Origin: RZYY01 sp036794825
Lineage (GTDB): Bacteria > Bacteroidota > Bacteroidia > Bacteroidales > 4484-276
Length of the DNA stretch: 26,387 bases
Assembly (NCBI GenBank): GCA_036794825.1
Contig: DAIRGA010000045.1
Span: forward strand, 1-26,387
Reading direction: 5' to 3'
Part shown: piece by piece, positions 14,634 through 22,302 of the stretch
Layout: each line of letters opens with the position of its first letter
How positions within the stretch are numbered: position 1 is the first letter of the stretch
Position numbers and translations under genes: made by a program
The notes under the pieces: model-generated
Seen by the model: the letters and a program-made list of their open reading frames with translations, nothing else
What the model was told of the DNA's origin: nothing
The model's database searches: none

Positions 14634-16006
14634 CCGACAGCCTCCCTGAGTAGTTTTTCAAATTGTGGCGGTACAAAATGATTTGGGTTAAAGGCTTTCA
14701 AATTCTGCTGCCGGATTGATTCAAAGTAGAATCCAAATTTCGCCGAACGCATGTAATAATCGAGCAAAACCGGTAACTCATTTCTGTCCAGCCTATTTAT
14801 CACAAGGTGCAAAGCGGTATTCACTTCATCCACAGTTCCCACACATTCAAAAGGTTTTTCATCAGCAATACCGGTTAATTGATCGAAAATAGGTTGTAAG
14901 GTGTTGTCGTTGAACAGGTTATTTCCAAAAACTGTCTCCAGTTCATTTTCTTCAAAAAAAGGAGAAAGAATAATCCAGGTGAACAGGCATTTGGAACACT
15001 TACCGCACCAAGTGTCGGTTTTACTCCCGGCATTGCAGCTTTTGAAATGTGGATGCTGATGCTTTAATGCGGAGAAAATTTTGGCAATCTGCAGTTCGTT
15101 CAATGGCCGGAGGAAACTGAAATATTCGATTTTTTCAGAAAGATATTTCTCAGAATAATCTCTGAAATCTTTCTCAAACTCAATGGATTTGGAGTATTGA
15201 TGATTGATGTTGGTTCCGGGGATGGTTGGTTCGTTGGCGCTCGATTCATTTGATAGAGCGATGTAGCTGCTTTGAGTCAGGTAAGCGGCCAGAAAGCTGG
15301 TAAAGGCCAGCAATGCCGAAAATGGCGTGTGGCCATTGAGAAATCCCTGCTGGTTAAGCTCGATCAACAAGGGATCAATGGTGCGGTGAATGGAGAAAAT
15401 CTGATTGAGGCTGAAACCTGCCGTTTTGGCAGTCTCCAGGGTGGCTTTGCGGGGATTGATAATGAACGGGATTAGCCTATTGCCTGAAGCCTTCATCAAA
15501 TCAAGGGTAACCGTGGAGTCTTTGCCGCCACCAACCGGAACGACAATATTTTGATGGGTTATGATCGAAACCGGTTCAAATTTGTGGGATGAATTGATCA
15601 CAATCTGCATAAAATCCTCAAAATCCGGTTGAAGTCCATTGAGGTAAAAGAATTCACCTAATCCATTGAAATAGAGTTTTTTCCACCACTCTTTTTGAAA
15701 ATCGTCCAGATAACCGGCACTGATTATTAACTTTGACGGGCAGGCGGCTTTCCAATAACTCACCAGCTCGACCATCCCAATCTGAAAGGCAAGATTTTTA
15801 ATAAGCTGAGGATCAATTTCCTTTCTGATAAATGGTTTGGCTGGGATAGAAAGCGTTGGTTTAAACCTGTACTGGCCATCAAGATCAAAATCAAAGGAAA
15901 TGAGAAAGGAATCATCATTGTGCAAGACCTGGAAACCACAGAAATCAAAAAAAGCGAACTTTTTTCTTAAATGATCGAAATGGCTCTGATTTTGCTGTGC
16001 GGGCAT
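14630..16006 (-). CDS. murL: UDP-MurNAc-L-Ala-L-Glu epimerase MurL
   Basis: A 458-residue protein matching MurL, the ATP-dependent enzyme described in Xanthomonas that converts the terminal L-Glu of UDP-MurNAc-L-Ala-L-Glu to D-Glu. Visible are an N-terminal beta-rich domain, a PP-loop-like ATP site VVPVGGGKDSTVTLDL (about 155-170), GHTPFSALLAF (225-235), ALSNESSANEP (250-260), and a cysteine set C324, C334, C337, C340 (WCGKCSKC) that could bind metal. The PP-loop and SNESSAN segments also recall QueC-like and asparagine-synthase-like ATP-adenylating enzymes, which fits activation of the glutamate carboxylate through an adenylate. It is translationally coupled to murD2 by an ATGA overlap and has an upstream -7 element. 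It lacks any resemblance to MurI glutamate racemase. Confidence 0.82.
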   Translation of the reverse strand: MPAQQNQSHFDHLRKKFAFFDFCGFQVLHNDDSFLISFDFDLDGQYRFKPTLSIPAKPFIRKEIDPQLIKNLAFQIGMVELVSYWKAACPSKLIISAGYLDDFQKEWWKKLYFNGLGEFFYLNGLQPDFEDFMQIVINSSHKFEPVSIITHQNIVVPVGGGKDSTVTLDLMKASGNRLIPFIINPRKATLETAKTAGFSLNQIFSIHRTIDPLLIELNQQGFLNGHTPFSALLAFTSFLAAYLTQSSYIALSNESSANEPTIPGTNINHQYSKSIEFEKDFRDYSEKYLSEKIEYFSFLRPLNELQIAKIFSALKHQHPHFKSCNAGSKTDTWCGKCSKCLFTWIILSPFFEENELETVFGNNLFNDNTLQPIFDQLTGIADEKPFECVGTVDEVNTALHLVINRLDRNELPVLLDYYMRSAKFGFYFESIRQQNLKAFNPNHFVPPQFEKLLREAVG

Positions 16007-16044
16007 TGCAAATTTTCCTAAATTTGTTTCGTTGGTTCAATAAC

Positions 16045-16052
16045 CAAAATTA
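16045..16052 (-). promoter_or_regulatory. Promoter -7 element for murL-murD2
   Basis: On the minus strand this reads TAATTTTG, an exact TAnnTTTG match about 38 nt before the murL ATG. It lies back to back with the opposing element at 16060-16067. Confidence 0.48.
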
Positions 16053-16059
16053 AAGAAAT

Positions 16060-16067
16060 TAATTTTG
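16060..16067 (+). promoter_or_regulatory. Promoter -7 element immediately before the YqgE gene
   Basis: TAATTTTG ends only 4 nt before the ATG at 16072; TTG at 16032-16034 is 25 nt upstream. If used, transcription would begin at or beside the start codon, giving a leaderless mRNA. It may instead be a chance match. Confidence 0.35.
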
Positions 16068-16071
16068 CCAC

Positions 16072-16662
16072 ATGGAAAACTTTGATGATCTGATAAAGAT
16101 AAAGTCCAACAACATCCGCCCGAGGCCAGGCAAAATCCTGATTTCAGAGCCTTTTCTGTATGATTATTATTTCCACCGGTCGGTAATTCTGCTCGCTGAG
16201 CATAACAAGGATGGCTCGTTTGGTGTGATTATCAACAAGCCGCTTTCGATGGGTTTTGATCAGGTGGTAAAGGATTTCCCCTATTATGATGCCACCGTTT
16301 ACCTTGGCGGGCCGGTAAGCACCGACAGCCTGTTCTTTATCCATACCGCAGGCGATGCCATTGAAAGCAGCCTTCAGATAATGGATGGTCTGTATTGGGG
16401 TGGCGATCTTGAACAGGTAAAATCGCTGATAAAGGTCGGGCAATTGCATGAGGGCAACATCAGGTTTTTTGTCGGTTACTCAGGTTGGTCGCCAAAACAA
16501 CTTGACAATGAACTCAAACGCGATTCTTGGGCTGTTTCGAGCCTTGATGCGGAGCAGGTTATGAATTCAAATCCGTCAGAACTTTGGAAATCAAGCCTTA
16601 ACAGGTTGGGAAAAGAGTATTCCAAATGGACCAATTTTCCCTCTGAGCCCGGACTTAATTAA
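16072..16662 (+). CDS. YqgE/AlgH family protein (DUF179, UPF0301)
   Basis: A 196-residue single-domain protein. Family features are the opening RPGKILISEPFLYDYYFHRSVILLAEH (about 19-45), GSFGVIINKPLSM, the VYLGGPVSTDSLFFIHT block, LYWGGDLEQVKSLI and the closing RFFVGYSGWSPKQLDNEL with W and S/G conserved. Its biochemical role is unsettled; early links to alginate regulation in Pseudomonas (AlgH) are not firmly mechanistic. It is cytosolic by appearance, without a signal peptide or helix. It is divergent from murL and followed after 8 nt by the nuclease gene, so those two are likely co-transcribed. The start at 16072 fits the usual beginning of the family but leaves only 4 nt after a promoter-like element. 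Confidence 0.88.
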   Translation: MENFDDLIKIKSNNIRPRPGKILISEPFLYDYYFHRSVILLAEHNKDGSFGVIINKPLSMGFDQVVKDFPYYDATVYLGGPVSTDSLFFIHTAGDAIESSLQIMDGLYWGGDLEQVKSLIKVGQLHEGNIRFFVGYSGWSPKQLDNELKRDSWAVSSLDAEQVMNSNPSELWKSSLNRLGKEYSKWTNFPSEPGLN

Positions 16663-16670
16663 CCGGTGTG

Positions 16671-18035
16671 ATGAATTACGCCATCATTGACATCGAAACT
16701 ACCGGTACAAGTTACCAGCACGGCAAAATTACCGAAATCGCCATCCTCATCCACGATGGGAAATCTATTGTGCATGAGTTCTGCACGCTGATCAACCCGG
16801 AACAGAAAATACCTTACCGCATAACCCAGCTAACCGGCATCAACAACAGGATGGTGGAAAATTCACCGAAGTTTTACGAGGTCGCCGCTAAAATTGTCGA
16901 GATCACCGAGGATTGCATTTTCGTGGCTCATAACGTCAGTTTCGATTACAATTTTATCCGGCAGGAATTCAAATCGCTAGGCTATGATTATCATCGTGAG
17001 AAATTGTGTACTGTGAAACTCAGCCGGAAATTAATCCCCTTCAAACGCTCCTACAGTCTGGGTAATCTTTGCCGGGACCTGGAAATTCCAAACCTGCATC
17101 CTCACCGTGCCCTGGGCGACGCCAAGGCTACTGCAATCCTTTTTGATCTTTTGCTTCAGATTGATCCAAGTCTTGACCAATTATCACTCAATGGGCTGAA
17201 CTCCAGCCTTAAACAGGAGTTTATCAAAACGTTGCCCGAACAACCTGGCGTTTATTACTTTCTGGATGAGAATCAGAACATTATATACATAGGAAAAAGT
17301 AAAAACATCCACGCGCGGGTGTTGGCTCACCTCACCAATTGCACTACCCGTCGGGCTTTGGAGATGAAAAACAAGTTGCATTCGGTAGATTTTCAGCTCA
17401 CCGGTAACGAGTTGATTGCCCTATTGCTCGAATCGCACGAAATCCAGAAACACAAGCCGGTGTACAATCGTGCTCAGCGACGTGCGCTTTACAACTACGG
17501 CCTCTATCACTTTCCTGACGAAAGCGGTTATCTTCAGCTTTTTTTGAATAGAATTGAGGATGAGAATGCTGCCACGCCACTAACTACCTTTGATTCGTTC
17601 CAAAGCGCTAAAAATTTTCTGTTTAACCTCTGTGAAGAGAACCAGCTTTGCCAGAAACTTTGTGGATTGTACGAATCAAAAGGCTCCTGTTTTCAATACA
17701 AATTGCACGAGTGCAAGGGAGCCTGCGTAGGGGAGGAGACCGCCGAAAGCTACAACCAGCGGGTGCAGAAGCTGATTGACAGGTATAGTTATTCCAGGCC
17801 GGATTTTATCATTTTGGGTGAAGGGCGCACTGACGATGAGTGTTCTGTGGTTAAGGTGGAAAATAACCGCTATATAGGTTTTGGTTTTACGTCAAGGGAA
17901 ATCAATGGCTACGATGCTTTCAGCTACTATGCTGATTGCGTGAAAAGCTATCCTGAAAACAAACATATCCACTCCATCCTGCGAAGCTACCTTGAGCACA
18001 ACCCACGGGCAGTTGTGATGAAAAGCAGTGGTTGA
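16671..18035 (+). CDS. DEDDh exonuclease fused to a UvrC-like GIY-YIG nuclease domain
   Basis: A 454-residue two-nuclease fusion. The N-terminal domain (about 1-165) is a DnaQ-like 3'-5' exonuclease with D7 and E9 (IIDIETTG), D92 (HNVSFDYNF), and H145 and D150 (HRALGDA), the full DEDDh set. The second domain (about 188-275) is GIY-YIG like that of UvrC/Cho: GVYYF (193-197), IIYIGKSKNIHARV (204-217), and NELIALLLESHEI (246-258). A cysteine-rich part follows (LCQKLCGLYESKGSCFQYK and HECKGAC), matching the region after the nuclease in UvrC. The UvrC C-terminal endonuclease and HhH parts are missing. Such fusions are known as Cho-like repair proteins; incision near bulky lesions plus trimming is plausible. 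The ATG at 16671 is preferred over a GTG one codon earlier. Confidence 0.9.
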   Translation: MNYAIIDIETTGTSYQHGKITEIAILIHDGKSIVHEFCTLINPEQKIPYRITQLTGINNRMVENSPKFYEVAAKIVEITEDCIFVAHNVSFDYNFIRQEFKSLGYDYHREKLCTVKLSRKLIPFKRSYSLGNLCRDLEIPNLHPHRALGDAKATAILFDLLLQIDPSLDQLSLNGLNSSLKQEFIKTLPEQPGVYYFLDENQNIIYIGKSKNIHARVLAHLTNCTTRRALEMKNKLHSVDFQLTGNELIALLLESHEIQKHKPVYNRAQRRALYNYGLYHFPDESGYLQLFLNRIEDENAATPLTTFDSFQSAKNFLFNLCEENQLCQKLCGLYESKGSCFQYKLHECKGACVGEETAESYNQRVQKLIDRYSYSRPDFIILGEGRTDDECSVVKVENNRYIGFGFTSREINGYDAFSYYADCVKSYPENKHIHSILRSYLEHNPRAVVMKSSG

Positions 18036-18100
18036 TTCTTCAAGCTAAGAATTAACTGAAAATTAAGTGGATGCACTTTCTCTACTTACGGAAATTTATC

Positions 18101-18108
18101 TACTTTTG
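18101..18108 (+). promoter_or_regulatory. Promoter -7 element for rpsA
   Basis: TACTTTTG is an exact TAnnTTTG match, 106 nt before the rpsA ATG. The -33 position holds CTTTC rather than TTG. Confidence 0.5.
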
Positions 18109-18214
18109 CACCCCAATTGTAAACGGTGGCTTTAGCGCCTAAAAATCACCTGTTTGCAAGTTCAAAATTAGTAAATAACAAGGATGATCAGGCGGCGTCC
18201 ACAAATAATTTTTA
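18109..18214 (+). other. Leader of rpsA
   Basis: About 100 nt lie between the -7 element and the rpsA ATG, longer than the other leaders here. It can form GGTG (18125-18128) against CACC (18147-18150), with a competing inner GGC/GCC hairpin (18128-18130, 18137-18139). S1 genes are often autoregulated through their leader, so a regulatory role is possible, but I recognise no named element and no Shine-Dalgarno sequence near the ATG. Confidence 0.35.
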
Positions 18215-20524
18215 ATGATTAACGAACAAGAAAAAGTAAACCAGGAGCCTGAAAATCAGCTCGATCCCATCGAGAACACTGCTCCGGTTGAAGAAACCCA
18301 GGCAACCATTACCGAAGAGACCGAATCTGCCTCATTTGAGGAAGTTAAAGAGGAAATCAATGAAGTAGTTGCCGAAGAAACACCCGCAGTTGAACTGACT
18401 GCAAAAGTGGCCGAAGCACCAGCCACTCAACCTGAAAAACCCAAACATTCACCAAAAGAGGCTTACCGTGCTCCTTTGGTTCCTGCCGAAGATTTCGACT
18501 GGAATTCAACAGGAAAAATTGAGCAGTCCTACAGTGCCGATGAGCGCAGGAAACTGGAAGACCTTTACAACAAAACCTTCAGCACCATTGCTGAGCATGA
18601 GGTTGTTGAAGGAACAATTTCAGGAATTACAGATCGCGAAATCGTGGTGAATATCGGGTTCAAATCTGATGGAGTAATTCCAAAGGGCGAACTCAGGTAC
18701 AACCCCGACGCAAGGGTAGGTGATAAAATTGAAGTTTATGTCGAAAGCCAGGAAGACCAGACAGGTCAATTGTTGCTTTCACACAAAAAAGCCAGGATCC
18801 TGAAATCATGGGAGCGTGTAAATCAGGCATTTGAAACCGAAGAAATCATAAAGGGTTATGTGAAGAGCAGAACCAAAGGTGGTTTGATTGTGGATATCTT
18901 TGGCATTGAGGCTTTCCTCCCAGGCTCGCAGATTGACGTAAAACCCATCCGCGATTACGATATTTATGTTGATAAAGTGATGGAATTCAAGATCGTAAAG
19001 ATCAATCACGAATATAAAAACGTCGTTGTATCGCACAAAGCGCTCATCGAGCGTGAACTTGAGCAGCAAAAAGCTGAAATCATTTCCAAACTCGAAAAAG
19101 GCCAGGTACTCGAAGGAACGGTTAAGAACATTACCACTTATGGTGTATTTATTGACCTTGGCGGCGTTGATGGTCTTATTCACATCACCGACTTGTCGTG
19201 GGGACGCATTAACCATCCGGAAGAGATTGTTGAACTTGACCAGAAGATTAAGGTGGTTATCCTCGATTTCGACGATAGTAAGAAACGTATTGCCTTAGGT
19301 CTCAAACAGTTGACGCCACATCCGTGGGATGCTCTGGAAGAGAATCTGAAGGTGGGCGACAAGGTGAAAGGTAAAGTGGTTGTTATTGCTGATTATGGCG
19401 CATTTGTCGAGATTCATCCAGGCGTTGAAGGTTTGTTGCACGTTTCGGAAATGTCGTGGTCGCAGCATCTGCGTACTGCTCAGGATTTCCTGAAGGTTAG
19501 CGACGAAGTGGAAGCTGTTATCCTTACACTCGACCGCGAAGAACGCAAAATGTCGCTGGGTATGAAACAGTTGATTCCCGATCCATGGGAAAATATCAAG
19601 GTTCGTTACCCTGTTGGCTCAAAGCATACAGCATCTGTGCGCAACTTCACCAACTTCGGAATTTTTGTTGAATTGGAAGAGGGTGTTGATGGCCTGATTC
19701 ATATTTCTGACCTGTCATGGTCGAAGAAAATTAAGCATCCGGCTGAGTTTACCAAAGTAGGCGAAGAGATTGAGGTGATCGTTCTTGATGTGGATGAAGA
19801 AAATCGCCGTCTGAGCCTGGGACACAAACAACTCGAGGAGAATCCGTGGGATGTTTTCGAGAGCGTGTTCACAGTCGGATCAATTCATAAAGGAACCATC
19901 GGACAACCAACCGACAAAGGTATGCTTGTAACGCTTCCTTACGGAGTTGAGGGTTTCGCTCCTTCGCGTCATCTCCAGAAAGAGAACGGCGCTTATGCGT
20001 CCACCGATGAAACACTTGACTTTAAGGTGATCGAGTTTTCGAAAGAAAACAAGAAAATCATCCTTTCGCACGCAAGAGTTTATCAGGATGTGCAGCAAGC
20101 TGAAAAGGCAAAGGAAGATAAGGAGCAGCAGAAAGTTCAGCGCACAACCAAACAGGCGGTTAAGAAGATCAAAGATACCCTCGAGGTCACTACTTTTGGT
20201 GATATCGGAGGCCTTGCCGAACTGAAATCGGAAATGGAGCAGGAAGCCCGCGGCAAGCTGGAAGAGTACGCCAAGAAGCAGGAGGAGAAGAAAGAACAGA
20301 AAAAATCTGTTAAAAAAGGCGATGAGCAACTTACACTCGATATGAATGTGGCTGAAGAAGTTGTTGAAGAAGCAGAAGAAGTTGTTGCCGGGGTAGCAAA
20401 AGCTGAAATCCCGGTGGCTGAGGCAGAAGTAGATAAAGTAGAATTGGAGTCAGCTATGGAAGAGGCAGTTGCCGAATCCAAAGAAGAACCAACTACCGAA
20501 GAAGAGGAAACCGAAAAAGCATAA
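18215..20524 (+). CDS. rpsA: 30S ribosomal protein S1
   Basis: A 769-residue S1 with six OB-fold S1 domains, at about residues 127-193, 210-275, 296-365, 380-452, 466-538 and 553-622. The middle domains show the family GxVxxIxxYGxFVxLxxGVxGLxHxSxxSW pattern most clearly (KNITTYGVFIDLGGVDGLIH, ADYGAFVEIHPGVEGLLH, NFTNFGIFVELEEGVDGLIH). S1 binds mRNA near the start codon and docks it on the 30S subunit. The protein is longer than typical because of an acidic N-terminal extension (about 1-75) and a Lys/Gln/Glu-rich then acidic C-terminal tail (about 630-769). The ATG at 18215 opens the acidic extension; a later start is not suggested by any ATG with a better context. A T-run terminator follows. 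Confidence 0.95.
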   Translation: MINEQEKVNQEPENQLDPIENTAPVEETQATITEETESASFEEVKEEINEVVAEETPAVELTAKVAEAPATQPEKPKHSPKEAYRAPLVPAEDFDWNSTGKIEQSYSADERRKLEDLYNKTFSTIAEHEVVEGTISGITDREIVVNIGFKSDGVIPKGELRYNPDARVGDKIEVYVESQEDQTGQLLLSHKKARILKSWERVNQAFETEEIIKGYVKSRTKGGLIVDIFGIEAFLPGSQIDVKPIRDYDIYVDKVMEFKIVKINHEYKNVVVSHKALIERELEQQKAEIISKLEKGQVLEGTVKNITTYGVFIDLGGVDGLIHITDLSWGRINHPEEIVELDQKIKVVILDFDDSKKRIALGLKQLTPHPWDALEENLKVGDKVKGKVVVIADYGAFVEIHPGVEGLLHVSEMSWSQHLRTAQDFLKVSDEVEAVILTLDREERKMSLGMKQLIPDPWENIKVRYPVGSKHTASVRNFTNFGIFVELEEGVDGLIHISDLSWSKKIKHPAEFTKVGEEIEVIVLDVDEENRRLSLGHKQLEENPWDVFESVFTVGSIHKGTIGQPTDKGMLVTLPYGVEGFAPSRHLQKENGAYASTDETLDFKVIEFSKENKKIILSHARVYQDVQQAEKAKEDKEQQKVQRTTKQAVKKIKDTLEVTTFGDIGGLAELKSEMEQEARGKLEEYAKKQEEKKEQKKSVKKGDEQLTLDMNVAEEVVEEAEEVVAGVAKAEIPVAEAEVDKVELESAMEEAVAESKEEPTTEEEETEKA

Positions 20525-20541
20525 TTTGATTCATCACAGAT

Positions 20542-20573
20542 AAAAGCCGGGCAGCGATGTCCGGTTTTTTTTT
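20542..20573 (+). terminator. Rho-independent terminator of rpsA
   Basis: CCGGGCA (20547-20553) pairs with TGTCCGG (20558-20564, one G-U pair) around GCGA, followed by nine T (20565-20573). It lies between rpsA and the convergent permease gene. The minus-strand T-run is short, so it mainly serves rpsA. Confidence 0.88.
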
Positions 20574-20575
20574 GA

Positions 20576-22177
20576 TTAAAACCCGTTAAGCTCCATAAAA
20601 ACTGTGGGTATCAGCAGCAAAAAACCAAGAATTATCAATATAATCATTAATGGTGTTATCCATTTCAGCCATTTGTCAAATGGAATTTTTGCCACGCCCA
20701 GCGCTCCGATCAAAACCCCGGAGGTTGGGGTGATCATGTTGGTAAAACCATCGCCGAACTGGAACGCCATAACGGTGGCTTGCCGCGACACGCCAATAAG
20801 GTCGGAAAACTGGGACATAATGGGCATGGTAAGCGCTGCCTTAGCAGAACCCGATGGGATCACAACATTGATTACTGATTGGAATATGTACATCATTCCC
20901 AATGAAGCAATGTCGCCCATATCGCCCATTGATCTTGAAACCCAATAGAGTAAAGTGTCAATAATATGCCCGTTTTGGAGGATTATGATGATTCCGCCTG
21001 CAAGACCAACCACGAGCGCTGCCGGAGTGATGTCTTTTACCCCTTCCAGAAAGAGTTTAGTGATCTGATTTGGGGAGTAATTCATTGCAGCGCCGGAAGC
21101 AATTCCCATCGCAAAAAACAAGGTGGCAATTTCCATGACATACCAGCCATAGCCCATAACTCCTACAATCAGGAACAAGATGGTGAACATCAGGAGGTTT
21201 AAAACAAAAAACTGGGCGCTTTTCCTCAAGGTGAGCACGCCTGTAACAATAAACAGTGCTGCAAGGAACGGTAAAGCCGGGAGATTGCGCGACGCATGGC
21301 CAACTGTGAGTGTAGTCATCGGATAATAAAAGGCGTAGGTGGAGATGGCAGCCAGGATGACAAGAAAAACAATCCATGCTGATTTTGGTGTGTTTTCAGA
21401 AATTTCTTCAATTTCAGTATTACCGCTCTTTTCGCGCCAGTAAGCATCATCTTCGAATACCGGAGAGAGTTTGGGGTTCCTTTTGATTTTTGATGCATAC
21501 CGTAATACCCATCCAATTCCCACAATGTTGATTACAACCCAGCAGAAAAACCGGTATTCGATCCCCGAAAACAAAGGCAAATCCGACAAACCCTGTGCAA
21601 TTCCAATAGTGAACGGATTTAACATTGCACCTGCAAATCCCAGTGCAGCAGCCACATAGCAGAGGTTTAACCCAACTATCGAATCGTAACCCATCTTGAT
21701 AGCCAATGGAACAAAAATTATCACAAAAGCGATGGTCTCTTCACTCATCCCGAAAATAGCTCCGAAAAGACTGAACATCAGCATTATCAGGGTGATGATT
21801 ATATTGTTGACTCCGACAAATTTCAGGAAACGGTTATGTTCAATCTTTTTGGTGAAATTGAGAAATGAATAAATCCCAACATCAATAGCACGGCTGAAAT
21901 TCATAATCCAAAAAGCGCCTCCAATAAGCAGAATAAAGACGATGATATCTGCTTTATCCTCAAAACCGTCGAATAGAGCTGAAAATACCTGCCAGGTTTG
22001 AGGTGTGCTATCCAGATAGCGGAATGAGCCACTGTTGATTACCTCACGCGTGGTTTCACCAACCTGCACAGTGTGCCGTTCAAAAGCTCCGCCAGGTACA
22101 AACCATGTGAGCATTGCGGCTATTACAATGATCGAAAAGACAATGACATAGGTGTGTGGAATTTTGCTTTTCTTCAT
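20576..22177 (-). CDS. YfcC-family permease (DcuC-related ion transporter superfamily)
   Basis: A 533-residue inner-membrane protein with about a dozen hydrophobic helices. It opens KKSKIPHTYVIVFSIIVIAAMLTWFVPGG, then has a short periplasmic insert after the first helix (about 32-60), as in YfcC members. Other family features are the helix-loop with FGMSEETIAFVIIFVPLAIKMGYDSIVG, the cytoplasmic loop rich in charged residues around 225-262 (KIKRNPKLSPVFEDDAYWREK), GGIIIILQNGHIIDTLL, the PSGSAKAALTMPIM segment, and DGFTNMITPTSGVLIGALGVAKIPFDKWLKWITPL at the end. Members are thought to carry amino acids or C4-dicarboxylates, but the substrate is not deducible here. It has its own -7 element and converges on rpsA. 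Confidence 0.88.
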   Translation of the reverse strand: MKKSKIPHTYVIVFSIIVIAAMLTWFVPGGAFERHTVQVGETTREVINSGSFRYLDSTPQTWQVFSALFDGFEDKADIIVFILLIGGAFWIMNFSRAIDVGIYSFLNFTKKIEHNRFLKFVGVNNIIITLIMLMFSLFGAIFGMSEETIAFVIIFVPLAIKMGYDSIVGLNLCYVAAALGFAGAMLNPFTIGIAQGLSDLPLFSGIEYRFFCWVVINIVGIGWVLRYASKIKRNPKLSPVFEDDAYWREKSGNTEIEEISENTPKSAWIVFLVILAAISTYAFYYPMTTLTVGHASRNLPALPFLAALFIVTGVLTLRKSAQFFVLNLLMFTILFLIVGVMGYGWYVMEIATLFFAMGIASGAAMNYSPNQITKLFLEGVKDITPAALVVGLAGGIIIILQNGHIIDTLLYWVSRSMGDMGDIASLGMMYIFQSVINVVIPSGSAKAALTMPIMSQFSDLIGVSRQATVMAFQFGDGFTNMITPTSGVLIGALGVAKIPFDKWLKWITPLMIILIILGFLLLIPTVFMELNGF

Positions 22178-22208
22178 ATTTCAATCCATTAAACGGTTTT
22201 ATTGCGGA

Positions 22209-22216
22209 CAAAAATA
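22209..22216 (-). promoter_or_regulatory. Promoter -7 element for the YfcC-type gene
   Basis: On the minus strand this reads TATTTTTG, an exact TAnnTTTG match about 31 nt before the ATG at 22177. No TTG at -33 was found. Confidence 0.45.
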
Positions 22217-22302
22217 GGGTTTTCGGGGAAGCAGCAGGAACAGGAGATGATTGTTGTGAGTTTGAATTGTCTTCACCAAGGAACAAACATAAATAATCGC
22301 GA

